64,000 bases of DNA from Paragyromitra xinjiangensis (lineage: Eukaryota; Ascomycota; Pezizomycetes; Pezizales; Discinaceae): contig JBCAMK010000006.1 of NCBI GenBank assembly GCA_038503065.1, positions 2,108,001 through 2,172,000 of the forward strand. The letters run 5' to 3'. Positions 46,244-59,769 of this stretch are shown here, piece by piece. Under the pieces are notes generated by a model that was given only the letters and a program-made list of their open reading frames with translations, did not search any database and had not been told where the DNA came from. Positions within the stretch are counted from its first letter, which is position 1. Each line of letters starts with the position of its first letter. The translations under genes and the position numbers were made by a program.

Positions 46244-49200
46244 ATTTGATTGATATGGGATAATTTAGTGATGGCTGGAGGGATTGTACGATTCTTGTCG
46301 ATCGTTTCTGATTTTTTTCTTTTAAATAAATGGGGGCGGTTTTCATGGTGTTTTCATTTCGGTATAGGCTTTTTTGATTTTTTTAATGTTCGGAATCGAT
46401 ACAAAAGATAGTGTCACGTTTACGTTCCGGTCGTCCAGCTTTGCCTTAATCTATTTAATTGGTGATTGAAATTGCTGCTCCCATGACCGCACCCGTGGAG
46501 AGCTGAATCGCATTTTGGTACTTGAACGTACGAGGCAATAGATGTCGGTTTCCTAAAACTAACGATCAGCTTTCGCCGTTTCTTGCCATCTCCAAGTTCA
46601 TCACTCGATCACGCAATTGGCGCACTAGATAGTAAATTTTGGTGAATGTAGGGTTGGTGATGGGAAAAACGTTGAGAGAACAATCTGCTGCCGTTCCCAG
46701 TCTCGATGATTTGGAGGGGTTTCGCTTGTTTTCGCGTGCTGAAACTTATCGGTTTTCTTTGTGCCGTGGCTCCGTGGGATATTCCGAAGAAAACAGCTGT
46801 GGCGTTGCGGTAGTTTGTTGTCTCGGCATCTCAACATACCCGACTAAGTTTCTAGAGGCGCTTCAAAATTACTTGTCTTAAATCTGTTTAAAACCCTTTA
46901 ATAAATACAACCATATTTCTCCTAATAGATACTCTCGGGCTCGACGATATATCTGAGCTAGAAGTATCGAGTTGTAATCACAAGAGTTCCCGGTTCACAT
47001 GACCAGCACTCAGCACTCCGGAAATTATACCCCTAACAGTTCCCAGAATCCAGTAGCAACCGTCCAAGCGTGGGAAGTAGCGATCTAGACTACTTTTACA
47101 GGCGCACTAGGTATTATGGTCAGCGTCCCTTCTATGCTTATTATTTAGAGGTTTGCTGTTCGCCTACCGAGTGCCCCTTTGCTCTTGTCTAGTTGCATCA
47201 TAAGACATATAAGCCCATAGAGAAACTATGGTGATTGTCGTAAGCCTTAGGATGCCTTGTTGTGGTATTGGATACTATAGTTTATGCAATATACCGCGCA
47301 AGGATTAAGTTCAATGCCTGAGTATGGTATAAAAGCCGTGTTGCGTAGAAATACATGTATGTTGCGTATCGCAATAGCAGCTGTAGGGCTGACTGCAGTC
47401 TGAAACTCTAGTAACCGCAAAGCTGACCACTAGGAAGTGTCTAGAACTCCCCCTCCCTCACCGCTGCCTGCCACACAACATGCGTTTTTCTCGTAATTGC
47501 AGTTTGCACATGGAAGAGAGGAGACTTTTGGCTGTGTTTTAGTGGATAACGCGGTTTCTTTGGATCGCTTTTTGTCTCGGGATGTTTCTCAATTGCCTAT
47601 CGATAGAAATCTTTGCTTGGTATCCGGCAGCTAGAAAGGCAACGTCGGGTATGTCAGACTACCTACCAAGGAGTTTGTTCACAAAAATTTCTCTTCGTGG
47701 GAGTGTGCTAAACGGTATTGCCCTGGGCATAACATTTTCTTCAAAAACCTCATCCCATTAGGGTATCGCACAATCCTGGCCCATTGGATCGAGAGATCCA
47801 AAGCAAGATAAAATTGCAGCTGAAATTGGCATTAGGCATTCCAGTCAAGGACTAGAAATCGCCTGTTTTGGGTATCTGTTCCAGTAGCCTCATGCACATT
47901 AACCGGAATACGCGATACCCTTAGCAATTTGCCCGTTTCCTGCCTCATAGCCTTTAGTTTCAATCAACTGGTCGTAGGTTTGGTGCTCCATATACCGGTC
48001 ACATGAGGATAGCGCGGGCCCCACCGTAAGGGTGAAGATCCCTGTAGTTCCGTCTTCGTGCCTTGGCCCCTAATAGGTATTTGGGTATGGAACTTTCCGT
48101 AGCATTTAGGGAAAAATACGCCTGCACCAGGCACTAAATAGGGTTAGGGTAATCGTGAAAGGAGGTAGATCTTCTTGGCGCTTAAGTCGCGATGGCTCAA
48201 AAAGCTTAGCTAGCCAGATCTTTCACCCCACGCGAGATTTTGATTGCGCTCGTGCGCTAGCTCGGGTTTCCGCGAAATGGTACGGTCGCCGGATTGCTGT
48301 TGCTTTCCCTTTTACAGAAAGAGATCTGCCCGCCAAAGCCACCCAATGGGACAAGCTATCATTGGCTGTTACTTGGAAGGAAGATCGTTTGGTAGCAAAG
48401 ATATCGGTCACCACTCCGGAAAGTTTCCTGCTTGTGTAAGAATCCAGATCTATTTCCTAGATAGGAAAAGCAATAGCAATCCGGCGACATGAGTAAGGCA
48501 TGTGAAGTATCTTTTTTATCTTTGTTTTTTTTGGGGTGTATACGCGTCCCTTGAGCCTCCTTCATCCAAGGCGTTGTTTCTTTTTCGATCTCGTACACGC
48601 ATGGAGCCTTTCAGCTCGTTCCGGTTGTTGGATTTGAGGCCAAGGCATCAAATTTCAATATCAAAGTGGGCTTTCTGAATTTTTCGGGTATCAACAGTTG
48701 TTGGCATGACGTAGGATATGCAGCGGAGATCAGCATAAACGTAACGGAGCTGATCCTAATTTTTGTTAGTAAAAATACTTTCGTTAAATTAAAATCTTCG
48801 ATGGTATTAATGCGGGGAAAGATGGGAAAATGTTGTATGATGTATTTATGCATGGCGTTCAGGTTGACAGGTGATCGATATGGATAGGCACCGAAACTTC
48901 GTATTCTTAGTCAATGCCGAGAATTAACAGGGATCACGGATGTTTGCAGATTTCATTGGACCATGACGTGCTTTATAGCTGAACGCAGTTGTTCCACTGA
49001 TACTTACCCTATCATCCTGATTTACCTCTTGGGTTTTGGGTTTATATCTGGAGGATACGGAGCCTCGTAGACGTCTTCTTCGTGATTGGCGATGCTGAAG
49101 TGACAATGTCTAGTAGTTTCGTTGTGGAGTGTTACTTGCTGCCGTGTATACGCTAGCTGTCGTTATTTTCATTTTGCTTGCTAGGCGCATTCAATCACCT

Positions 49201-51196
49201 GGTTTGTGATGTCTTGTAGCTGGTTAAGGGGATGTATGGTCGGGAGAAAACCTGACAACTTGGGTAGACGGCCACTCCTCCATAGTTGTCCTCTTAAAGC
49301 CTCGCATAGTCGGGAGCTTAGAGGTTAGATTTTTTGAGGGGAAAAGGCGTACATTACTGGAATATGACTAAGGCCTATAACCTTAGTAGCAGGTCGATGT
49401 CTTATTGGCTGAGAGGCGTGGATTCACTGGTGGTTGTGGGTTGTGATATTGGTGCGTACCCAATCTTAGGGATTCATCTTATCCATACTTTTCGGAGGTT
49501 TTAAGAGGCCAGATACTAGAGCGGAGGGTGTTCGTTATACAAATAACTGGCGGTTGATTTGATTGAGATTGGTACCTGTATAGTTGAAGCTACCACACTG
49601 AAGCGCAGGAGTTAAGAGAAACTTTAGGGTTGTTTCTGGTGCGATTTTTTGTTGTTGTTGTATGACGGTGGTACTAAATGGTGAACTATGTTTTCATTGA
49701 TGTTTCAATGCGGGCGGTGAGTGAAAGTAGTGGAAGGGTGACGGATAGAACCTGTACGTGACATTGCCGAACCTTAATAATTGCCCTATTTCAGACTTAA
49801 ATAGGCATCGCTATTTCCTTGGAAGTTCTCAACAACTTTGTCATTGCCTTACCTCCCTTCATAGGTCCAGAACCCCCCGGTATTCTTCAAACTTGATCCA
49901 ATGGTATACCGTTGGATTGGGATCTAGGGGTATGATAGGCAGTTATCGAGCTTGGCCTGATGTTATTAACCTTAAGTGAATTCGCTCAAAAGAATTGAAG
50001 AGAGGATGAGGCTTGCGAGGTGTCTTTATCCATTGCCTAATATCGGTTGATTTGTCGGTCTGGGGGCGTTCGTTTAAGACGGTACCAGCGAGGATGTGAT
50101 AAAGGTTTCGGCAATGTTCCTTCATACGTCGAGTAGAATGAAAACAAAATGGGGAGGCTGCAAGGTGTTCTTGGACAGCATTATTGTATTCTCTCTCGGG
50201 TTCTAAGGTCTGTCTTAAATCCCAGATGTTTTTACGGGCAGTTGATACTCCTGGTAGGCTAAATGATGATGCTCTGGCTCCTCCTTGCCTTGAAGGATCT
50301 CGAAGGGGGCAGCAGAATCAGTGGCTTATCGAGGCAACCACCAGTTCATCCACGGCTGTAATTAGCGAAATTTCCATGGGTTTGAGGATGATCTGTGAGT
50401 AGCGGGGCAATGGCATCTCCATAATAAACCTCGTTACTAGCGGGCTGCATGCACAAGTCGTGCATGATCTTTTGCTGTATCGGGGTTTCTGATTCCTAAA
50501 TTGGGGTAAATACTTATTCCGAGAGGTAGAAGAACGGGAGGTACCAGAACAACCTTATTTATCGGGGAACGAAAAATATCCCTTTCATAAAGCTGGCTAA
50601 TATAGCTGCCTCTTCGATAAAGACCGAGGAGGTAAAGGCGTATGCAAGCAAAATGATACGTGTACTGAGTGTTTATTGGAGGCATATGGTAGCAAGTGTA
50701 GTAAGGGTTGTTGGATATGGGGTAGGCTTGGAGGGGTTGTTGTTTGGGGGTGGGTTCGGTTGGATACGAAAGGAGGGGTCGAAGGTCATAGCGCGGGAAA
50801 GTGGTGCGGATATGGTTGACGAGTGATATTGTATGAAGATAATGAGAATGTGAGGGGTTTGATACTACACTCTCTTATTCTGAAAGGCGAGGTAGGTTAA
50901 CAAAAACTTTAGAAAAAGATAGGACTAAGTTATAGAGACCATATTTGGGTTGTATTCTTTGCAACTTCGTCACCATACTTCATCCTAGGCGAGGTGGTTT
51001 GTTGACTCAATTCAGTGGATATGCATTGCAGGGCACTTTGGTGGGAAGGTACTGCTTCCTCGGTTTTATAAAACATACGATGATCATCACGTCGAGTTGA
51101 AATGGAATCAACAGGTTAGAAATATTTTTATAAATAATTACAGTTAGTTTTCCCCTCACTCCCAGCCTAACACCCACCCCCCATCTCCCTCACCCC
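46244..51196. other. Long intergenic stretch
   Basis: The first 150 bases are T-rich 3' flank of the GPI protein gene. Beyond this no frame is convincing; those at 48155-48439, 48359-48598, 48611-48853 and 49758-49979 overlap one another and lack motifs. TACATGTA occurs at 47352-47359. No structured repeat noted. Confidence 0.5.
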
Positions 51197-54100
51197 CTAC
51201 GAACCCCCCAACCCCAACCCCCGCTGGACCGCCACCTTCAATCTAGCCGCGAAAAGGAGCGCGCTATTGTCTGGAGAAGAACGTTTCATCAGTTCTTGAT
51301 AGAACCAGCGATAGTCCTCCTCCACCGCGCTCCTCACGGTAGCCTTGAAGGCCTCCAGCCTCTTTACCAGCCCTTCGCCGCCGGCCTCCTCCAACTCCTC
51401 CGCCCTAGCCATCCCCACCCGGAACTCCTCCCCGAACGACCGGAATATGTCCATCCTTGTCCCAAGGATGTATCCGTTTTCGCCGAGGCCTGCCCTCGAC
51501 AAACAAAATCTGTCGAGGAGGACCTCGCGATTCGTTCGGCCCCCTTGACGCCCCTGGGAGAGGGAGACCGCGCGAGCCTGGTAGGTCTTCACAAAAGAGT
51601 GAAACCAACCATCGTGCCGCGCGATCTTGGTTACTACATTCTCCGTAGTAACCCGCGCGAAGTCATCCCGTCTGCACGTACTGCAGACGGAATGGCTTCC
51701 TTGCCTACAGGCCCAGGTGCCACAGGTCTCCTCACACCCGTGTCCACAACTCTGTGTTTATAGTGTTAGTTTGCGTGATTACAGTAAGAAATAAGGAAGA
51801 AGAGCTTACCAAAAGAGCAGGGCACGGGAGTAGGCACCTGTGCACCTGTCGAACCTGATGGCAGGGAACACCTGGCAACTCGTGTCCGCAGGGGAGGATA
51901 AGAGTTTGTGGGCTCGTACAGCTGCCACAACTCCTTCCGCACTCCTCCCCACATGGATGTCCGCACGGTAGGATCTTCCCGCACGGACTCTGGCAGCTGA
52001 AACCGGGCATGCCATGCATGGTGTCTGCATGACATGCTCGGCCGCAGACATGGCCGCATGCCAACACACTCGGGCAAGGTTTGTCACACGATCCCAAGAT
52101 CGTAGACGCCCCAAAGCCCGAGGGGGCGCTAACCAGGATTGGGGAGGCTGGGTGTCGAGGGCAAGACCCCATCATCACGCCGTTCGTGATGAGGTCCTTC
52201 CCCTCGAGGTGCTCCACCACCGTCCTCCACCAATCCCCACCAGCACGAGCCGTTTCGGCATTCCCGTAGATATACAGGGCGTGGCGCGCCCGGCTGAGGG
52301 TAACACAGACGCGATTGCTCACGTCTGTGAACCCAAGCCGCCCCAGCCGGTTGCTCCGGACAGCCGAGTAGAAAACTACATCGGCCTCCTCGCCCTGAAA
52401 ATTATCTCTGTATAGATGTTAGGAATATTTTTGTAAATAGAATAGAAGAGGTAATAGCTTACACTGTGGTGACCCTCACCACGTCCTCCAGCCGGACATT
52501 CACCAATGTCACGGCCTGCACCACCGAGAGCAACGGGGCTCGGTACTCCGGGTTCCTTCCGGCCAACAGCTCCATATCCCCTTCAGGAACGGCAATCACG
52601 GCCGGCGGCTGTCGACACAGCGCGGCGTGAATTGCCCTTACCTGAGCATTATAAGGGGACTTCGAGATGTTAGTTATGTTAAAATGAATGATAAGGGAGG
52701 AAATTGGAAACTTACAATGATCACCATTGACCGGATCCCGAACTCCCCAGTACGAGCGAGATGACCGGCATGAGCCGTGATCATCTCCGCCTCGTACTCG
52801 TTGCTGAACGATTTGTCCGCCCCAAATCGTTCCCCCACCTGGTGGTTCACCCACGCCAGGTGACGCCCGCCCATACCCGGAACATCCGGATACTCCTTGA
52901 CGTTCTCCCCGTCAAAGAGCACCGGATACAGCGACAGGGCCCGGAGCAGATCTGCGATCTGTGGCCTCATGCGTCGCTGTGTGTCCAGCTGGGCGAGCGT
53001 GATAATTGGCGGAGCCCCCTCGGCACCTGGAGAAACCAATCTCTCGAAAAGAGACTGGTCGTGCTCAAAGGGGGCGCCCGTAAGGGCTCGGTGATCACAG
53101 AACGGCCTAAATGTTGATTAGTATCAGCCATGAACGGTGAATGGAGAACGAAGAACGGAGGGGAAAGAAATGCCTGGAGAACTTACTTGAGCTGTCTGTG
53201 ATCACCGATTGCAATCAGTTGCTGAAGAGACGGCAGTAATCCTGTGAGGGTATTAGCCTCGATTACTTCGCCCGCCTCTTCAACCACGAGGACCTCGATC
53301 CCGAGCTTTTTGAATAGCTCGTGATCTCTGGCCACTCGCGTGGTCGTGCAACCGATTACGTCGACGCCTGTTAGGTGAGTTATTAGTAAAGAACGTATTG
53401 GGTGGAGGAAGAGAAGAGGGCTACGAACCAAAACCAATGATTTTGGCGACGGTTTCCGCCTGAGACGCCTCCTCGAACTCCAGCTTAAAGGCATGCAGAG
53501 CGGCTTGGGCCGACTGCACCCTTGAAAACAGGGACTTATTCAGTTCCTGTCTCCAGCTGTTAACGAGACGAAGGCGCTCGGCACCACTCAGTTGCCAGGG
53601 ATCCTCCTCCCTCAACAACTCCTCCACGGAGCGTCCCGAATCCCCCACAGGGGGTTCGGTGGTCTCCGTGGACCCGACATCCTTCTCCGAAGATGCACGC
53701 CGCCTAAATGCCTCCGGGATGGTGTCTTGAATGGCCGACAAAAGAACCATCGCCTCGGAGGCATCTTTGTTGGCTGCCCAGTAGTTGAATAGCCCGTCGG
53801 CCCCAGATCGACCGTCCGAGACGGTATCATTGAAGGCGCGATGGAAATGGGGGCAGTGCTCGTCGAGGTGGGGAGAAATACGGAACCAAGAGAGAACGCC
53901 GGATGATGCCTCCTCCAGGAGCTTTATCAGCTCCTGGGCGGCATCATCACGACCTCTCTTGGCCTCCATAATTCGTCTCCGAAGCTTGCGCCCCTCTTCC
54001 TGAGGGAGCTCGTACCCTCGCCATGCGACGTGTTCGGGTTCTGGGTCCTCTTTCCCCTGAGGGATCCCGAAGCGGGCAACCTTCAATCCACTCTTGATGT

Positions 54101-57100
54101 AGCCGGCGAGGGTCTCATCAAGTGCGTGGTTTGTTTGCGTCCTGCGAAAACCTCAGTAAAAGTACTCAGAGAGCTATAGTCATGAACTATCACTCGGTAT
54201 GGGTAAACGTACGCTAAAAGGACCGGAATAGTCTTTTCACCGCAATATTTACGGCGGGTTGTGCAAATTAGCTTAGCAATTCGACGGCCGATGAAGGATT
54301 TGCCAGTCCCTGAAAATGAGTCAATACGTTTCAGTTGTCAATGTACGAAAGGGAGAAAGGGAGGGAAGACGGAAACCTCATACCTGGGGGTCCCTGGATT
54401 GCCGAAAGAGAGGATGTGAGAGAGTTGATGATAGCGGTAGCCTGGCCTCCGGTAAAGCACATCTGGTCTTGATTTGGTGATGCTAGGATTTTCCTCATCT
54501 TTCTTTCCCATCTCGGGTTAGAGCGGACAGCTGGAAGCCGAACTGTGGTGTTGTATCCAAGTGGACTGAGATCGATTTCCAGATCCTGGAGGTAGAGTGG
54601 AAGTTCCCGAATTGCATTACCAACCTCCGGCAGGAAAAGCGCTTCTGCAAATAGCAGCTTTTCGTAGCTCATCTTTTGGAGTACTTTGAGTGAATTAACG
54701 AATCCGTCTAGAAGCGCTCCTCCGAAGTCAAGTAAGATCGAGGTGCTAGTGTCAGCTTTGAGGTTTGCGAGACGCTGAAAGTCCTCATCTGCTGTGGGCC
54801 CATTGACTAGTTCTGCATCAATCTTACCTATTGGGAGATTAGTATATGTTGAATAATAACGGTGGGGAAGCAACACTTACCAGTTCCAGATATCCTCCCG
54901 CTCCCATCTCTATCACTCCACCCCACAATAGCTTTCAGCCATGTAACCTGAGCAATATCGTTCGACATCGTCAACAAAGCCAACAAGTGTCCACTTCTCA
55001 GCACTTTGTCCCTACTGATATATTCATGTCCGGGTGATGTGAATGAAACGGAGAAAACTGTGGTAGCACTGCGGCCTTCGGTGCCATAGTAACGATCAAC
55101 CCTGGCGTTCTGGTAGGCATTGTATGTTGTTCCTGCGGCCTCGATGCTTGTTGTTGGAAAGCCTACCCCTTGAAGCACTCTTGCCATAGCGTCTGCGACA
55201 CTATCTCTGATAGGGCCCAGTGATGACTCACGGTAGTGTCTGAATGCGACATCTAATACCCGCGGCAAGGGAAACATTTTGTTCTTAGATGGCATATAAA
55301 CGGTCTTACGACCCGGAATGAGCTCGTCCATGGTGGGCATGATGTTGATTTTCTTGATGTTTCTCCAATCGTTGTCGTTGCGAGGGCCGAGCGGGGTTCC
55401 GGTACCAGGAGGCTCGAGGTCGAATGTTCTGGCGACATCAGCGATGTCGTGAAGTGATCTCGTGTCGTTGATTCGGGGCATTTCATTGGGCTCATTCGCA
55501 GAAAACAGCGATCTTCCATAGGTGTCAATTGTTATCGTGTGGTCATACTTGCAGTCCTTGGTGCTGCAAGAATTGGCTCTGGAGATTGTTAGTCTAATCT
55601 CCGAATGAGGACGTAATCGATGATGTAGATGAATGGAATACCTGCTAGCATTTTGGCATGGATGGATTCCTTTCTCGCATGACTTCCCAGCAGTCTTGCA
55701 CCTTCCGTACATGATAAAATCGGAACACAGCTTGAACTCTGCAACAATCGCACCTCGGGAGAACTGATGACGAGAGTATGCGCAAGCCTAAGATTTAAAT
55801 ATTAGCGTTTGATTGGAGAGGATCGATAGCTGGGTTACTTACATAACCGGTATTCCTTGTTAATGCCCGACATTCCGCTAGTGTTCCGTGGGGACACGGT
55901 AGATACTTATTAGGAAGCCTGATGACCTTGTCCTTGGTCTTTAAGAATACACCGGCTTGCGTGTCGACGGTAGCTTTGAACAGACTTGCGTAATCGCAAG
56001 CGGTAGCTAGTGGCTTAGATCTAGGAGTGATTTTGGTTGATTCGTGAAATGAAACCTCGCTTGCTTCTGAGCCGATGGTGACATTTTCGGAAGAGAGAGT
56101 AGAGACGCTAGAGGTTGATTCGGGGATGGGACTAGTGGCCGTCGCACACATGCTCTCTGGTATATTTGCAGATGCTTCCATATTATTAAGCAGTTTAAAT
56201 ATTTCGAATAGCCCTTGTTGATAAGTCTGTAGCTCGAGTGCATCTGTTGAAGTTGAAGGTAGGTCAGGTGCAGGCATGGGAGGCGAGGAGATCGGGGAGC
56301 CGCTCATTGGTGGCGAAGACATAAATCTAGGAGAGTTGGAAACATTAGAAAACTCATTGGAATGAACAATGGGATCAGCTTCGTGAGATATATTCTCTGG
56401 ATAGTTGATTATATCTGTTGAAGTGCTAGGAGGGTGGATAGTTGTACTATCTGGGATCCTGGTAGGAGATCGTATTTGATCAAGCAATTCTTCATCTGCT
56501 TCCTGCGGGTTGAAGCTGATTGAGGTGGTGGTGGTGGTGGGCGAAGTAGGTGACGGGTCGTTGATAGTCCTTGGTGTAGGTTCGTACTCAATAGATTCAA
56601 AACCATATGACTGATCGTTTCCGCAAGGTTCTAGGAAGGTGGAGTCGGATGAACATTCCAGAGGGTTAATTGGCGACACGCAAGAAGTAGCTAAGGGATC
56701 ATCGATGCGTGAGGATGATGGTAAAACGGTGTTGGTGACCTTTGCACTATAAGGGTGCTTCTCTTCATGGTTCATAAGGCTCTCAGAGTTTAACGCTAGG
56801 TTAGTGGGGTAGGTTGGATCTAAAGGTTCAGTGTCATTTGGAGTTGAATCAATATCGATGACTTCCTGAGGCTTAACCACGATATCGGGAGGTGTGAAGG
56901 GGAGCTCAATTTCTTGTGTGTTCATTTTGCTGTACTGAGCAGCCACACGTCTTGCCTCTTCGCAAGCCTCTCTTGACTCATACACGGCGAGCTTCTGTGG
57001 GATGATATTGCTATCCATTTCGGGGTTAGGAAACGTAGACCGATTCGTCAGTTCCGTGATTGGCTCCCAGGAATAGTGCAGGTTGTACGGCGGGAGAGTA

Positions 57101-59769
57101 GAGATACCAAACAGCGGATCGTCTTCAGGCACACAAATATATAATGAGTGATAGGTGTTAATGATTGGTGGATCGACATTGGTCTCGGTGGTGCTGTTCT
57201 CGTTGGGTGACGGAGCCTCGATATCCTCGTCTTTTAGCAATGGCTTCGGTGAAGTAAAGGCAGGAAGTGGCGTAAATGTATCAGTGTCCAGAGTCGTTGC
57301 GTTTTCATCGAAGGTGCTGCCTGAGATATCCTTGAGAAGGCGAAGCCTCTCTTGCATATCTAGTGTGTCCTCGTCAAAATCAAAGTTTTGATCCAGAAGC
57401 TCAATATCTTGGGGCTCTTGAGCTCTATCATTGATGACAGTTGAACTCTGTTTCCATGTTTCAAGAAGGCTCGGCAAGGAAGATTCTCCCTTTTCAATTA
57501 TGGTCACGGTCTCGGGTTGAACAATGGAGGCTTGCGGGCTGCTAGGAATATCATCACCCATGACGACCGAGCTTGTAGGAGTCACTCTCGGTGGCGTAGC
57601 ATGGCGCTTCGAGTCCCGAGGGATATGAAGTTCCTTCGATGGCTCAATCTTGGCGGGTGAGGGAGTCATGGTAGTGACAGCATTCATTTGAGTGAACCAA
57701 CTATCCCAATTACTGCTGGTAGCTAGTCTCTGCGTCTTTGCAGGTTTCTTCGCCTTGGCAACCGGAGTGGCATTCTGGAGGATCTCTGTGGATGGATTTT
57801 TGGCAAGGGGGAGAGTAGGATTATGGATGCTTCCGTTGCTGCTATTGGTAGGGGAATCAAGCTTGCCGAAGTCTGTGGGAAAGGATTCGCGGATAGGGGT
57901 AGGTGAAGGTTCCGGAATGAAATTCATATCAATATCTTTCTTTGGATCTTCCTTCGGTGCTGAATCCTCTGTAGTATACTTCAGGCTAATAGGTTCTGCA
58001 GCTGTCCTCAGAGCATCATTACCATTCTCTTTTGTAGACGAGAGCGAAAGGGAGGGATTCTGACTAGTGATAGTGTAGTCCCGTCCAGAATTGAGAGATT
58101 TTGTAGGCTCCTGGACGATGTTAAGAAGTTCGATGGATGTCATCTGCTCTTCTGTAACATTTGATACGTCTGCTACTTTATCGGAGCCTTCATCGCTGGG
58201 AATGGGGCAACCATCAGCAGCCACTTGAGATAGGACAAGCGAGGATGTTGAGAAGGTGGTAACAGTCGCATCCAAAACTGCTGCAATCGCTTGGTTTGAA
58301 GCCACATCCTCTGCAGTAATGGTAAATGAATAACTGCAGCCGGATAGCTGGGTAGAGGGAAGAGGTTCAAAAAGGTTGGAAGTGATAGCTTGCTGAGTAT
58401 CTGGACTAGCGACATCTGTGCTAGACGGGACGCCATCCATAGAGGAAAGTTCGTTCGGAATGGGAGCCTGGTCGATAACTTGAACTTCACTCAAGGTGGC
58501 AGAAAGTGCTTTCTCGAAGATGCTAGCAAGATCCTTACGAGCAATAACAAACTCTTTGATGGAGGTAACTAGTTCACTGATGGACAACGTCTGCTCAACA
58601 GTTAAAGGGTGAGGATGGATCGAATTGCCAAGTGCACCAGCGGCGGGTGGGACGTCCTGGTTAGCATCGGAAAACTGCTTCACGGAGATGACACCAGAGG
58701 GAGTTGCCAGATTCTCAATTGTTGAAGATTTGTGTGTAGATCTTATGGATACTTCCTTCTCAAGGACAGAATCTTCTCGGAGAATGGGGCGTGAGATATA
58801 TAGTGAAGTTGGAGTCATATTCGCGTGAGAGACAGTTGAATTTCCGTCGGACCTTGCGTCATCTATAGCAGTAGCGATCTCTTTAGCGGTACTGAGATTG
58901 GAAGCCGAATGTGTAGGAGAAGTATTTGACATTTCAAGCGAGGATAGAAGCGAGATAGGAAAGAGAGGGGACTCGTTGCAACTGTTTGCGTTGATCAATG
59001 GGTGAAAGTTATGAGTAGTAGCCACAGCTTGTTCAAACACTTGCTCGTCATGTGCATCAGGTTTAATGATTTCGAATAGGGAATCCTCCATAGTCGGTTG
59101 CTGTGTAACGGACATAACAGTTCCGGCAGATGGCTGCGTGGAATCAACAAGCAGAGGAGAGGTCGGAACGACTGTAAGGGAATCATGCTCTTCGCTGATA
59201 GAGGCAGTGTTGTTGAATCTGGAGTTCTGAACATAGATAGGCTCAGCATCGCCAAACATGATCTGCGACTGAATAGTAGTTGTAGCAGCACGTTCGTCGA
59301 AATTCTCGTGAATAATGCTCTCCTTAACAGCAGCCGGTTTATCTGAAGCGTGATTCTTAACAAAAATCACGGCAGAATCGCCAAACACAATCTTAGTCGA
59401 AGTGGTGAGATGCTTCCCGATTGTACTAGCCTGGGAGAAAGTTATGCTGGTACTGACGGCGGACGGCATGACATCGTGGATAGAAATTACGCGCGGAGCA
59501 AAGGCGACAGTGAGGAAGAAAGCAGTGTCGATAGGCGATGACCGATATGAGAATGGAGGGAGAGTAGGGAGGAAGATGGGAGATTGGCCGTGACAAGTTG
59601 TATCCGTAGCGCTGACGGATTGGTTGTTGGTGTGCTGACCACCATAAACTGTCTTGAATCTGGCGAACTCAGACTTGTAGAAGGTGGTGTTGGTGTAGGA
59701 CTTGGAGGTACTAGCCGGGCCGGTAGCAAAAGTATTGGTGCGAGAAGAGAGGGTAGACATGATAGGCAT
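51197..59769 (-). CDS. Giant ZNFX1-like SF1 helicase with NFX1-type zinc fingers
   Basis: Eleven exons on the minus strand: 59769-55843, 55787-55642, 55578-54881, 54827-54384, 54309-54213, 54141-53429, 53367-53187, 53106-52716, 52659-52463, 52407-51810 and 51751-51197, about 2,648 residues. Exon 1 is 1,309 codons of Ser/Thr/Pro-rich low complexity, ending in a Cys/His part (CPHGTLAEC) continued by CSDFIMYGRCK ... CEKGIHPC ... CSTKDCKYDH, CCCH-like. Helicase motifs follow: GPPGTGKS across the exon 4/5 junction (about residue 1738), VVEEAGEV, IGDHRQLK, QRRMRPQI, DNFQGEEADVV and VTLSRARHAL. The end is Cys-rich (CGHVCGRAC, CGHPCGEEC, CGHGCEETC), NFX1-type. Relatives: human ZNFX1, S. pombe Hrr1 and Neurospora SAD-3, RNA-silencing helicases. 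One caution is that exon 1 could be a separate gene; the phase-0 GTAAGT/TTAG junction argues against it. Confidence 0.85.

Noticed and set aside
51296..53117. Plus-strand frames of 118-155 codons inside the helicase gene
   Set aside because: They lie antisense to exons that carry diagnostic helicase and NFX1-type motifs.
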